Shown here piece by piece: positions 8,723 through 16,487 of a stretch of DNA of 64,000 nucleotides. Numbering within the stretch: position 1 is the first letter of the stretch; each line of letters begins with the position of its first letter. A program made the position numbers and the translations under genes. The DNA is from an uncultured Paracoccus sp. (GTDB lineage: Bacteria; Pseudomonadota; Alphaproteobacteria; Rhodobacterales; Rhodobacteraceae): assembly GCF_947487305.1 (NCBI RefSeq), contig NZ_CANKWH010000004.1, positions 124,001-188,000 of the forward strand. The letters run 5' to 3'. The notes beneath the pieces were generated by a model. That model ran no database searches, was not told the DNA's origin, and saw only the letters and a list, made by a program, of their open reading frames with translations.

Positions 8723-9208
8723 TCATGATGGCGGATGGTCCCGGTTGAGGTCGTCCCAAGTCGTGCTCCGATAGGTGATGAGGAAGTAGATGATGCTGAT
8801 GATGCAGGGGATCAGCCCCAGCATCACCATGACGCCGATGGTCCGCGAGGTCGAGCCGCCGCCGATCCGGAGGGCGGCAGGCAGCATCATCGCGACACTG
8901 GCCAGCCCGCCCGAGAGGGTGGCCGAGGCGCGCGGTCCAAGCCCCATGCGGCGTAGAAGGGCGAAAACCCCGATCCAGCAGAGGGCGGCGAGCGGCAGGC
9001 CGATGACCGCCATGTAAAGCAGCGCCAGCCCGGCGCCGATGAGAAACGCGACCATGGAATAGCCGATGGTCTGGCTGGGGTCGCCGCTCTGCACATCCAG
9101 CGGCGAGAATATCATCACTGCCAGCAGGATGGGAAAGAGCGCCAGCAGGATCACCAGCCAGATCAAAGGCCTGCGGTCGATCCCGTGACGGCTGAGCCAA
9201 TCCCTCAC
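8723..9208 (-). CDS. Uncharacterised four-helix membrane protein in the pyrimidine operon
   Basis: A 161-residue protein with four hydrophobic segments: IWLVILLALFPILLAVMIF, MVAFLIGAGLALLYMAVIGLPLAALCWIGVFALL, ASATLSGGLASVAMMLPAAL and IGVMVMLGLIPCIISIIYFLIT. I recognise no family. The start is the GTG at 9208, which overlaps the dihydropyrimidinase stop as GTGA, so it is coupled to hydA. It lies between the enzyme and transporter genes, suggesting an accessory transport or membrane role in pyrimidine use (inference). Confidence 0.75.
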   Translation of the reverse strand: MRDWLSRHGIDRRPLIWLVILLALFPILLAVMIFSPLDVQSGDPSQTIGYSMVAFLIGAGLALLYMAVIGLPLAALCWIGVFALLRRMGLGPRASATLSGGLASVAMMLPAALRIGGGSTSRTIGVMVMLGLIPCIISIIYFLITYRSTTWDDLNRDHPPS

Positions 9209-10656
9209 ACCCCCGTTGCCGGGATGCCCGACCGCTGCACCGGCCTCGGCGCCGTCAGGTCCTTCCACGCGCTCAAGGCCCGGTTCACCGTCCCGCGCGG
9301 CTCGCGCGCCACGAATTCGCCGTGACCCTCGTGGCTGTCCACCTTGCCCTCGCGCACCGCCACGACCCCGCGCGTCAGCGTATAGCGCGGCAGGCCCTTG
9401 ACCGTCTGGCCCTCGAAGACGTTGTAATCGATCGCGCTTTGCTGACTGCCCGCCGAGATGGTCTTTTCCGCCTCGGGATCCCAGACCACCAGATCGGCGT
9501 CGCTTCCCACCAGAACCGCGCCCTTCTTCGGATACATGTTCAGGATCTTGGCGATATTGGTCGAGGTGACGGCGACGAATTCGTTCGGCGTCAGCCGGCC
9601 GGTATTCACCCCATGCGTCCAGAGCATCGGCATCCGGTCCTCGAGGCCCCCGGTCCCGTTCGGAATCTTGGTGAAATCGCCCACCCCGGTGCGCTTCTGG
9701 TCGGTCGTGAAGGCGCAGTGATCGGTGGCCACCACCGAGAGCGAACCCGATTGCAGCCCGGCCCAGAGACTGTCCTGATGCAGCTTGTTGCGGAAGGGCG
9801 GCGACATGACGCGGCGCGCGGCATGGTCCCAATCGGGGTTGAAATACTCGCTTTCATCCAGCGTCAGGTGCTGGATCAGCGGCTCGCCCCAGACGCGTTT
9901 GCCCTGTGCCCGCGCCCGGCGGATCGCCTCGTGGCTGTCCTCGCAAGAGGTATGGACGACATAGAGCGGCACGCCCGCCATGTCGGCCACCATGATCGCG
10001 CGGTTGGTCGCCTCGCCCTCGACCTGCGGCGGGCGGCTGTATGCATGGGCCTCGGGGCCGGTATTGCCCTCGGCAAGAAGCCGCGCCGATAGTTCCGCCA
10101 CGACATCGCCGTTCTCGGCATGAACCAGCGCGATGCCGCCCAGATCGCCCACCCGGCGGAAGCTGGCGAAGAGTTCGTCATCGTTCACCATCAGCGCGCC
10201 CTTGTAGGCCATGAAATGCTTGAAGCTGGTGATGCCCCGCTTGACCACCGCCTCCATCTCGTCAAAGACCTGCTGCCCCCACCAGGTGATCGCCATGTGA
10301 TAGGAAAAATCGCAATGCGCGCGGCCAACCTTGTTGTCCCACATCTGCAAGGCATCAAGCAGCCCCTGACCGGGCGAGGGCAGGGCGAAATCGACCACCA
10401 TGGTCGTCCCGCCCGCCAGCGCCGCGCGGGTGCCGCTTTCGAAATCATCGGCGGAATAGGTGCCCATGAAGGGCATTTCCAGATGGGTATGCGGATCGAT
10501 CCCGCCCGGCATGATCAGGCAGCCGGTCGCGTCCAGTTGCTCATCGCCCGAGAGGTTTTCGCCGATGGCCGCGATCCTGCCGCCCTCGACCAGCACATCG
10601 GCCTTGTAGGTCAGATCGGCGGTGACGATGGTTCCGTTCTTGATGACAATGGTCAT
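9205..10656 (-). CDS. hydA: Dihydropyrimidinase
   Basis: Opens the ring of 5,6-dihydrouracil or dihydrothymine to N-carbamoyl-beta-amino acids, step two of reductive pyrimidine degradation. 483 residues, the usual length. Amidohydrolase metal ligands are seen: H57 and H59 in GIDPHTHLEMPF, the carboxylated Lys near 152 in HFMAYKGAL, His in YVVHTSCED, and the catalytic Asp in VVATDHCAF. Start ATG 10656 overlaps the upstream stop (ATGA). The next step is encoded at 11133-12398 in the same operon. Confidence 0.95.
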   Translation of the reverse strand: MTIVIKNGTIVTADLTYKADVLVEGGRIAAIGENLSGDEQLDATGCLIMPGGIDPHTHLEMPFMGTYSADDFESGTRAALAGGTTMVVDFALPSPGQGLLDALQMWDNKVGRAHCDFSYHMAITWWGQQVFDEMEAVVKRGITSFKHFMAYKGALMVNDDELFASFRRVGDLGGIALVHAENGDVVAELSARLLAEGNTGPEAHAYSRPPQVEGEATNRAIMVADMAGVPLYVVHTSCEDSHEAIRRARAQGKRVWGEPLIQHLTLDESEYFNPDWDHAARRVMSPPFRNKLHQDSLWAGLQSGSLSVVATDHCAFTTDQKRTGVGDFTKIPNGTGGLEDRMPMLWTHGVNTGRLTPNEFVAVTSTNIAKILNMYPKKGAVLVGSDADLVVWDPEAEKTISAGSQQSAIDYNVFEGQTVKGLPRYTLTRGVVAVREGKVDSHEGHGEFVAREPRGTVNRALSAWKDLTAPRPVQRSGIPATGV

Positions 10657-11000
10657 GTGGCCTCCTTTGCGCAGCGGCGCGTCAGGGCGGACAGTTCGTC
10701 GAACAGGACCGGGTCCACCTTGGTGAAATTGAAGCAGGTCTTGCCCTGCTGGCGCTTTTTCAGCGCAGGCGACAGCCCGTCCGCCAGTGACGGCAGGTGA
10801 TAGAGCGGGGGCAGGTGATAGGACACGGCCCGCGCGCCGATCTTGACCATCCCGAACCATGCCGGCTCGCCGGTCTTCGGATCCGTCGCCGGTCCCTTGA
10901 GATCGATATGCCCCGGACCGTCGAGCGTGGCCGTCGCCCCCGGTGCTGCGGTCAGCATCAGCGCGCGAAGCTCGTCAAAGACCGGGGACAGGTCGGGCAT
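10653..11000 (-). CDS. Small DUF1801-like protein in the pyrimidine operon
   Basis: A 115-residue soluble protein containing WFGMVKIGARAVSYHLPPLY and QGKTCFNFTKVDPVLFDELSAL, a pattern like DUF1801 (YdhG-type) proteins. No catalytic residues are obvious. It is embedded between the ureidopropionase and dihydropyrimidinase genes and overlaps the latter by four bases, so it is co-translated. The start ATG at 11000 overlaps the stop of a possible 29-codon upstream frame (TGATG). Role in pyrimidine catabolism unknown. Confidence 0.7.
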   Translation of the reverse strand: MPDLSPVFDELRALMLTAAPGATATLDGPGHIDLKGPATDPKTGEPAWFGMVKIGARAVSYHLPPLYHLPSLADGLSPALKKRQQGKTCFNFTKVDPVLFDELSALTRRCAKEAT

Positions 11001-11089
11001 CAGGGGGTTGCCGCCTTGGGTTTGAGGGTTGGGGCGGTGGTGGTGATGGGTCTGTTACGAATGACTGAAGTCATGACCATCCCTTTCAT
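11000..11089 (-). CDS. Possible 29-residue leader peptide coupled to the DUF1801-like gene
   Basis: An in-frame ATG at 11089 opens MKGMVMTSVIRNRPITTT... ending in PKAATP, with the TGA overlapping the next start as TGATG. Internal ATGs at 11080 and 11074 are also possible; GAAAGGG precedes the one at 11080. Against it: the first ATG lies inside the REP-like element, so the frame may be fortuitous. For it: the stop-start overlap is the kind used throughout this operon. Confidence 0.25.
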   Translation of the reverse strand: MKGMVMTSVIRNRPITTTAPTLKPKAATP

Positions 11090-11131
11090 CTTGGCTCAAA
11101 TATCCCGGGGGTCCGGGGGCAGCGCCCCCGG
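11084..11131 (+). repeat. REP-like intergenic element, copy 2, with hairpin
   Basis: Same layout as the copy at 4931-4981: TTCATC...AAATATCCC, GGGGGTCC, then an 8-bp hairpin CCGGGGGC (11113-11120), loop AGC, GCCCCCGG (11124-11131). It lies just after the stop of the ureidopropionase gene (11133, leftward) and inside the operon. The hairpin could attenuate or stabilise the mRNA between the upstream enzymes and the downstream genes. Confidence 0.5.
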
Positions 11132-11132
11132 T

Positions 11133-12398
11133 TCACCGCACCACCTCCGCCACCTCGAGCACCGAATGCAGCAGCACATCCGCCCCCGCCGCTGCCCATT
11201 CCGGCGAAATTTCCTCGGCCTCGTTGTGGCTCAGCCCGTCCACGCAGGGGCACATGATCATCACCGTGGGCGCGACGCGGTTGATCCAGCAGGCGTCGTG
11301 GCCGGCGCCCGAGACGATATTCATATGCGAATAGCCCAGATGCTCGGCGGCGCCCCGCACCACCTTGACCAGATCGGGGTCGAAGGTCACGGGATCGAAA
11401 TGGCCGACCGGCTCGATCTCGATGCCGAGGCCCAGATCGGCGGCGATCTGCGGCGCCTCGGCCTCCAGCCGGGCGCGCATGGCGGTCAGTTTCTCGAGAT
11501 CGGGGGAACGGAAATCGATTGTGAAGACGGCCTTGCCGGGGATCACGTTGCGCGAATTCGGCCAGACATTGGCCTGACCGACCGCACCCACGGCATTCGG
11601 CTGGTGATCCATGGCGATGCGGTGCACCGCCTCGATGATCCGCGCCATGCCAAGGCCCGCGTTCACCCGCATGTTCATCGGCGTCGAGCCGGTATGCGCA
11701 TCCTTGCCGGTCAGCGTGACCTGCAGCCACCAGAGGCCCTGGCCATGGGTGACGACTCCGATCTGTTTCTCCTCGGCTTCCAGAATTGGCCCCTGCTCGA
11801 TGTGATATTCGAACATCGCGTGCATGGGTCGCCCGCCGACATCCTCGGTGCCACGCCAGCCGATGCGGTCCAGTTCCTCACCAAACCGCTTGCCCTCGGC
11901 ATCCTGCCGGGAGTTGGCGTAATCCTCGTCATGGACCCCGGCATAGACGCCCGAGGCCAGCATCGCGGGCGCAAAGCGCGCGCCTTCCTCATTGGTCCAG
12001 TTCACCACCACGATGGGGCGGCGGGTGGTCAGGCCCAGATCGCGGATCGAGCGGATGACCTCGAGCCCCGACAGGACGCCCAGCACGCCGTCATATTTGC
12101 CGCCGGTGGGCTGGGTATCCAGGTGGCTGCCGATATAGACCGGATCGAGCGACGGGTCCGCGCCCTCGTGGCGCATGAACATGTTGCCCATGCGGTCGAC
12201 GCCCATTGTCATGCCGGCATTCTCGCACCAGCGCTGGAACAGGCGGCGGCCCTCGCCATCGGCATCGGTCAGGGTCTGGCGGTTGTTGCCGCCGGCGATG
12301 CCCGGGCCGATCTTGGCCATCTCCATCAGGCTGTCCCACAGCCGGTCCGGGTCGACCTTCATATTCGCGGCCGGGGCCGTCTCGCTGGCGTCGCTCAT
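11133..12398 (-). CDS. N-carbamoyl-beta-alanine amidohydrolase (beta-ureidopropionase), M20 family
   Basis: Hydrolyses N-carbamoyl-beta-alanine (or the beta-aminoisobutyrate analogue) to the beta-amino acid, CO2 and ammonia, step three of the reductive pathway. 421 residues, typical of Zn-dependent hydrolases of the HyuC/AmaB group. Metal and catalytic motifs: GSHLDTQPTGGKYDGVLG, TNEEGARF, EYHIEQGP and GAGHDACW. A dimerisation lid with TGKDAHTGSTPM lies in the middle. It starts 55 bases downstream of the aminotransferase stop in the same operon. Confidence 0.93.
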   Translation of the reverse strand: MSDASETAPAANMKVDPDRLWDSLMEMAKIGPGIAGGNNRQTLTDADGEGRRLFQRWCENAGMTMGVDRMGNMFMRHEGADPSLDPVYIGSHLDTQPTGGKYDGVLGVLSGLEVIRSIRDLGLTTRRPIVVVNWTNEEGARFAPAMLASGVYAGVHDEDYANSRQDAEGKRFGEELDRIGWRGTEDVGGRPMHAMFEYHIEQGPILEAEEKQIGVVTHGQGLWWLQVTLTGKDAHTGSTPMNMRVNAGLGMARIIEAVHRIAMDHQPNAVGAVGQANVWPNSRNVIPGKAVFTIDFRSPDLEKLTAMRARLEAEAPQIAADLGLGIEIEPVGHFDPVTFDPDLVKVVRGAAEHLGYSHMNIVSGAGHDACWINRVAPTVMIMCPCVDGLSHNEAEEISPEWAAAGADVLLHSVLEVAEVVR

Positions 12399-12453
12399 GC
12401 GCGCTCCTTCCTGTCGGGCCGCCGGGTCTTGGTGCCGGGTCGGCGGATGGGGT

Positions 12454-13779
12454 TCAGTCGATGGCTTTCAGCACCTCGGCCAGCTTGCCGATCAGCTCGT
12501 CGATCTGTGCCTTCGAGATGATCAGCGGCGGCGACATGGCGATGGTGTCGCCGGTGACGCGGATCAGGATGCCGGCCTCGTAGGCCTTGAGGAAGGCGTC
12601 GAAGGCGCGCTTGCCGGGCTGGCCGTCGATGCCCTTCAGCTCGACCGCGCCGATCAGGCCCATGTTGCGGATGTCGATGACATGGGGCAGGTCCCTGAGC
12701 CCGTGCAGCGCCTCCTGCCAGTGCTGGTCCAGATCGGCGGCGCGGCTCAAGAGCCCCTCGTCGGCATAGGTGTCCAGCGTGGCGATGCCGGCGGCGCAGG
12801 CGACCGGGTTGCCGGAATAGGTATAGCCGTGGAAGAGCTCGATCACATGTTCCGGCCCGGTCATGAAGGCGTCATGGATCGCGCCCGAGGTCAGGACCGC
12901 GCCCATCGGGATGACGCCATTGGTCAGGCCCTTGGCGCAGGTGATCATGTCCGGCGTCACGCCGAAATGCTGGGCGGCGAAGGGGCTGCCCAAGCGGCCA
13001 AAGCCGGTGATCACCTCGTCGAAGATCAAGAGGATGCCGTGCTTGCGGGTGATCTCGCGCAGGCGCTCGAGATAGCCCTTGGGCGGCATCAGCACGCCGG
13101 TCGAGCCGGCCATCGGCTCGACGATCACCGCAGCGATGGTCTCGGCCCCGTGCAGCGCCACGATCCGCTCCAGATCATCGGCCAAGTTCGCGCCGTGCTC
13201 GGGCTGGCCCTTGGTAAAGACGTTCTCGGGCAGGTGGGTGTGGGGCAGGTGGTCGACACCCGCCAGAAGGCTGCCGAAGAAGCGACGGTTGTTGACGATG
13301 CCGCCGACCGAGATACCGCCAAAGCCGACACCATGATAACCGCGCTCGCGCCCGATCAGTCGCGTGCGCGTGCCATCACCCCGCGCGCGGTGATAGGCCA
13401 GCGCGATTTTCAGCGCCGTATCAACCGCTTCGGAACCGGAGTTGCAGTAGAATGCATGGTCGATCCCGTCCGGTGCGATATCGACCAGCCGGTTGGCCAG
13501 TTCGAAGGCAAGGGGATGACCCATCTGGAAGGCGGGCGCATAATCAAGTTCGGCCACCTGATTCTGCACGGCTTCGGTGATCTTCGGGCGGCAATGGCCG
13601 GCATTGCAGCACCACAGGCCCGCCGTGCCATCAAGGATCTCGCGGCCATCGGCGGCGGTGTAATGCATGTCCTTGGCCGAAACCAACATGCGCGGCGCTG
13701 CCTTGAATTGCCGGTTCGAGGTGAAGGGCATCCAGAACGCGCGCAGGTCGTTCGGGGCGGGTTTGCGGTCTAGTGCCAT
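12454..13779 (-). CDS. Class III aminotransferase, beta-alanine (omega-amino acid):pyruvate type
   Basis: PLP-dependent transaminase that would convert beta-alanine from uracil to malonate semialdehyde. 441 residues. The cofactor site is seen in GSEAVDTALKIALAYHRARG, the RGYHGVGFGG loop, LIFDEVITGFGRLG (PLP-binding Asp) and TCAKGLTNG, where Lys forms the Schiff base. ATG 13779 is preceded by GAGGAA and chosen over a codon 24 bases upstream, since that would place the RutR operator inside the gene. First gene of the leftward operon, divergent from rutR. Confidence 0.92.
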   Translation of the reverse strand: MALDRKPAPNDLRAFWMPFTSNRQFKAAPRMLVSAKDMHYTAADGREILDGTAGLWCCNAGHCRPKITEAVQNQVAELDYAPAFQMGHPLAFELANRLVDIAPDGIDHAFYCNSGSEAVDTALKIALAYHRARGDGTRTRLIGRERGYHGVGFGGISVGGIVNNRRFFGSLLAGVDHLPHTHLPENVFTKGQPEHGANLADDLERIVALHGAETIAAVIVEPMAGSTGVLMPPKGYLERLREITRKHGILLIFDEVITGFGRLGSPFAAQHFGVTPDMITCAKGLTNGVIPMGAVLTSGAIHDAFMTGPEHVIELFHGYTYSGNPVACAAGIATLDTYADEGLLSRAADLDQHWQEALHGLRDLPHVIDIRNMGLIGAVELKGIDGQPGKRAFDAFLKAYEAGILIRVTGDTIAMSPPLIISKAQIDELIGKLAEVLKAID

Positions 13780-13795
13780 CGGTTCCTCGCAAATA

Positions 13796-13811
13796 TTGAC
13801 CAAGAGGTCAG
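13796..13811. promoter_or_regulatory. Predicted RutR operator
   Basis: TTGACCA-AG-AGGTCAG at 13796-13811 matches the known RutR palindrome TTGACCA-nn-TGGTCAA at all but two positions. It lies 17 bases upstream of the aminotransferase start and 85 bases before rutR, in the only promoter region they share. RutR releases DNA on binding uracil or thymine, so the site predicts substrate induction of the operon and autoregulation. Confidence 0.8.
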
Positions 13812-13895
13812 GATCAGGCTAGCACGGGGCCATGGGCAGTCAAGCGCCATCCAGACCGATCCGGTTCGCTGTCGTTTATAGGGGGTTTCCGCGTC

Positions 13896-14531
13896 ATGAG
13901 CGATGAGTCGCAGGCCCGACCGACCCGGATTCAGCAGAAGAACCGGGCGACGATCCTTGAAGGCGCGCTGACGGTATTTTCCTCACAGGGCTTTCGCGGC
14001 GCGACCATCGACCAGATCGCCGAAGAGGCCGGGCTGTCGAAGCCGAACGTGCTCTATTACTTCGCCAGCAAGGAAGAGATTTACCGCAACCTCTTGACCG
14101 GGTTGCTGGATATGTGGCTGGACCCGTTGCGCTCGATCAATCCCGAGGGCGATCCGCTCAGTGAAGTGCATCGCTATGTCGCCACCAAGCTGCAGATGTC
14201 GCGCGACTATCCACGAGAGAGCCGCCTCTTCGCCAACGAGGTGCTGCAGGGCGCGCCGCTCTTGACCGAGATCCTGGGCGGGCTTTTGCGCGAGATGGTG
14301 GATGAACAGGCGGCGGTGTTCCAGGGCTGGATGGATCAGGGCCGGCTGGCCCGGGTGGATCCGCATCACCTGATCTTCTCGATCTGGGCGCTGACCCAGC
14401 ATTACGCCGATTTCGAGGCGCAGGTCCGTGCCGTGCTGGGGCCGGGCCACGACCCCTATGCCGAGGCCGGGGTGTTCCTTGACCGGCTCTACAGCAACCT
14501 GCTGACCGTCCATCCCGACGAACAGGGTTAA
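13896..14531 (+). CDS. rutR: Pyrimidine-responsive TetR-family repressor RutR
   Basis: A 211-residue regulator. The N-terminal TetR helix-turn-helix reads IDQIAEEAGLSKPNVLYYFASKEEIY. The C-terminal ligand domain keeps features of E. coli RutR: DMWLDPL, SRDYPRESRLF, QGAPLL and HHLIFSIWALTQHYADF. In E. coli RutR binds uracil and thymine and controls pyrimidine use. Its divergent position, next to a near-consensus operator and a reductive pyrimidine operon, supports the same role, here on the reductive rather than the Rut oxidative pathway. Confidence 0.93.
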   Translation: MSDESQARPTRIQQKNRATILEGALTVFSSQGFRGATIDQIAEEAGLSKPNVLYYFASKEEIYRNLLTGLLDMWLDPLRSINPEGDPLSEVHRYVATKLQMSRDYPRESRLFANEVLQGAPLLTEILGGLLREMVDEQAAVFQGWMDQGRLARVDPHHLIFSIWALTQHYADFEAQVRAVLGPGHDPYAEAGVFLDRLYSNLLTVHPDEQG

Positions 14532-14606
14532 TGCGACTTCACGATCCCTTGAATTTCCCCGGCAAACGGCGCATGACACCCGTCTGATTAACTTTTCGGG
14601 GCGCCC

Positions 14607-16487
14607 ATGTCGGCCGAACCGCATCGCCAGGACAGGCTGACCGCCGCGCTGGTTCTGTCCTGCCTCGGTGTCGTCTATGGCGACATCGGCACCTCACCGC
14701 TTTACGCCCTTCGTGAATCGCTTATCCATGCTCACGAGGAGGGCATGGCCGAAACGGCGGTCATCGGCATCGTCTCGCTGCTGGTGTGGACGGTCGTGCT
14801 GATCGTGTCGGTGAAATACGTCCTTCTGATCCTGCGCGCCGACAACAATGGCGAGGGCGGCACGCTGTCGCTGGTCGCCAAGGCGCATGGCGCGATCGGC
14901 GGCAAGCCGAAATGGTGGCTTTACGGCACCGGCATCGTGGGCGTCTCGCTGTTCTTCGGCGATTCCATGATCACCCCGGCGATCTCGGTCCTGTCGGCAG
15001 TCGAGGGGCTGGAACTGGTTATTCCCGGCTTCGACCGCTGGGTGGTGCCGATCACGCTTGGCATCGTCATCACCCTCTTCGCGGTGCAGCGCAGCGGCAC
15101 GGCGGCGGTGTCGCGGCTGTTCGGGCCGATCATGCTGGTCTGGTTCGCGACGCTGGCGATCCTCGGCCTCAGCCACATCATGGATGACGCGCGCATCATC
15201 CAGGCGCTGAACCCGCTGAACGCGCTGAATTTCCTGCTGAAAAACGGCTTTGGCGCGCTGCCGGTCCTGGGCTCGGTCTTTCTTGCCGTCACCGGGGCCG
15301 AGGCGCTTTACGCCGATATGGGCCATTTCGGTCGCAAGGCCATCCGCACCGCCTGGACCGCGCTGGTCTGGCCGGCGCTGACCCTGTCCTACCTGGGGCA
15401 GGGGGCGATGGTGCTGGCGCGGCCCGAGACCGCCGCCAACCCGTTCTTCCTGATGGCGCCAAGCTGGTTCACCCTGCCGCTGGTGCTGCTGGCGACGGTG
15501 GCCACGGTCATCGCCTCGCAGGCGGTGATCTCGGGCGCCTTCTCGGTCGCGGCGCAGGCAGTGCAACTGGGACTGCTGCCACGGCTGACGATCAACCACA
15601 CCTCGGCCACCCATTCCGGCCAGATCTACCTGCCGCGCGTCAACACCATCCTGATGATCGGGGTGGTGGCGCTGGTCATCGGCTTTGGCTCCTCCGAGCG
15701 GCTGGCCAACGCATACGGCCTCGCGGTGACGGGCGACATGGTTATCACCTCGCTTCTGGCCATCGTGGTCTTCCGTTTCGCGTGGAAATGGAGCTGGCCG
15801 ATGGTGGCCTTGATCATGACGCCGATCCTCGCGGTCGAGTTGGTCTTCCTCTCGGCGCAGGTGCTGAAATTCTTCGATGGCGGCTGGATCCCGCTGGTCT
15901 TTGCCGCGCTGACCGTGACCATGATGGTGGTCTGGATCCGCGGCAGCCAGGTGGTGCAGGCCAAGCTGTCGAACGAGGCCATCGCGCTGACCACGCTGGT
16001 CGAGCAGATGGAGAAATCGGAAAGCGTGACCCGGGTGCCGGGAACGGCGGTGTTCCTGACCGCCGATCCGATGATCGCGCCGGCGGCGCTGATGCACAAT
16101 CTCAAGCACAACCGCGTCCTGCACGAACGCAATTACGTGCTGAAGGTCATCCCCGCGACCACGCCCCGGGTCGATCCCGAGTCGCGGGTGCAGATCGAGG
16201 AGGTTGGCCCGGGCTTCTGGCGGGTGGCCGTCCGATTTGGCTATATGGAACAGCCAGCTGTGGCCAAGGCCCTGGGCGAGGTGCGGCTGCCCGGGCACAA
16301 GTTCGACATCATGAAGACCAGTTATTTCTTGAACCATCGCAATTTGCGTGTGGGCAAGGCGAACCTGATGCCGCTCTGGGCCGCGCGGGTCTATGCCAGC
16401 CTCTTCCGCAGTTCCTCCGATCCGACCGAATTCTACCGCCTGCCCTCGAACCGGGTGATCGAGCTGGGCCAGCAGATCAACATCTAA
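14607..16487 (+). CDS. kup: Potassium uptake protein Kup
   Basis: Proton-coupled K+ importer of the inner membrane. 626 residues, the family norm. The N-terminal signature GVVYGDIGTSPLYALRES is diagnostic, followed by GEGGTLSL, FFGDSMITPAISVLSAVEGLE and about 12 hydrophobic segments up to residue 430. A C-terminal soluble domain of about 190 residues follows. It stands alone after rutR and ends with a four-base tail-to-tail overlap with the TAXI binding-protein gene. Confidence 0.96.
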   Translation: MSAEPHRQDRLTAALVLSCLGVVYGDIGTSPLYALRESLIHAHEEGMAETAVIGIVSLLVWTVVLIVSVKYVLLILRADNNGEGGTLSLVAKAHGAIGGKPKWWLYGTGIVGVSLFFGDSMITPAISVLSAVEGLELVIPGFDRWVVPITLGIVITLFAVQRSGTAAVSRLFGPIMLVWFATLAILGLSHIMDDARIIQALNPLNALNFLLKNGFGALPVLGSVFLAVTGAEALYADMGHFGRKAIRTAWTALVWPALTLSYLGQGAMVLARPETAANPFFLMAPSWFTLPLVLLATVATVIASQAVISGAFSVAAQAVQLGLLPRLTINHTSATHSGQIYLPRVNTILMIGVVALVIGFGSSERLANAYGLAVTGDMVITSLLAIVVFRFAWKWSWPMVALIMTPILAVELVFLSAQVLKFFDGGWIPLVFAALTVTMMVVWIRGSQVVQAKLSNEAIALTTLVEQMEKSESVTRVPGTAVFLTADPMIAPAALMHNLKHNRVLHERNYVLKVIPATTPRVDPESRVQIEEVGPGFWRVAVRFGYMEQPAVAKALGEVRLPGHKFDIMKTSYFLNHRNLRVGKANLMPLWAARVYASLFRSSSDPTEFYRLPSNRVIELGQQINI

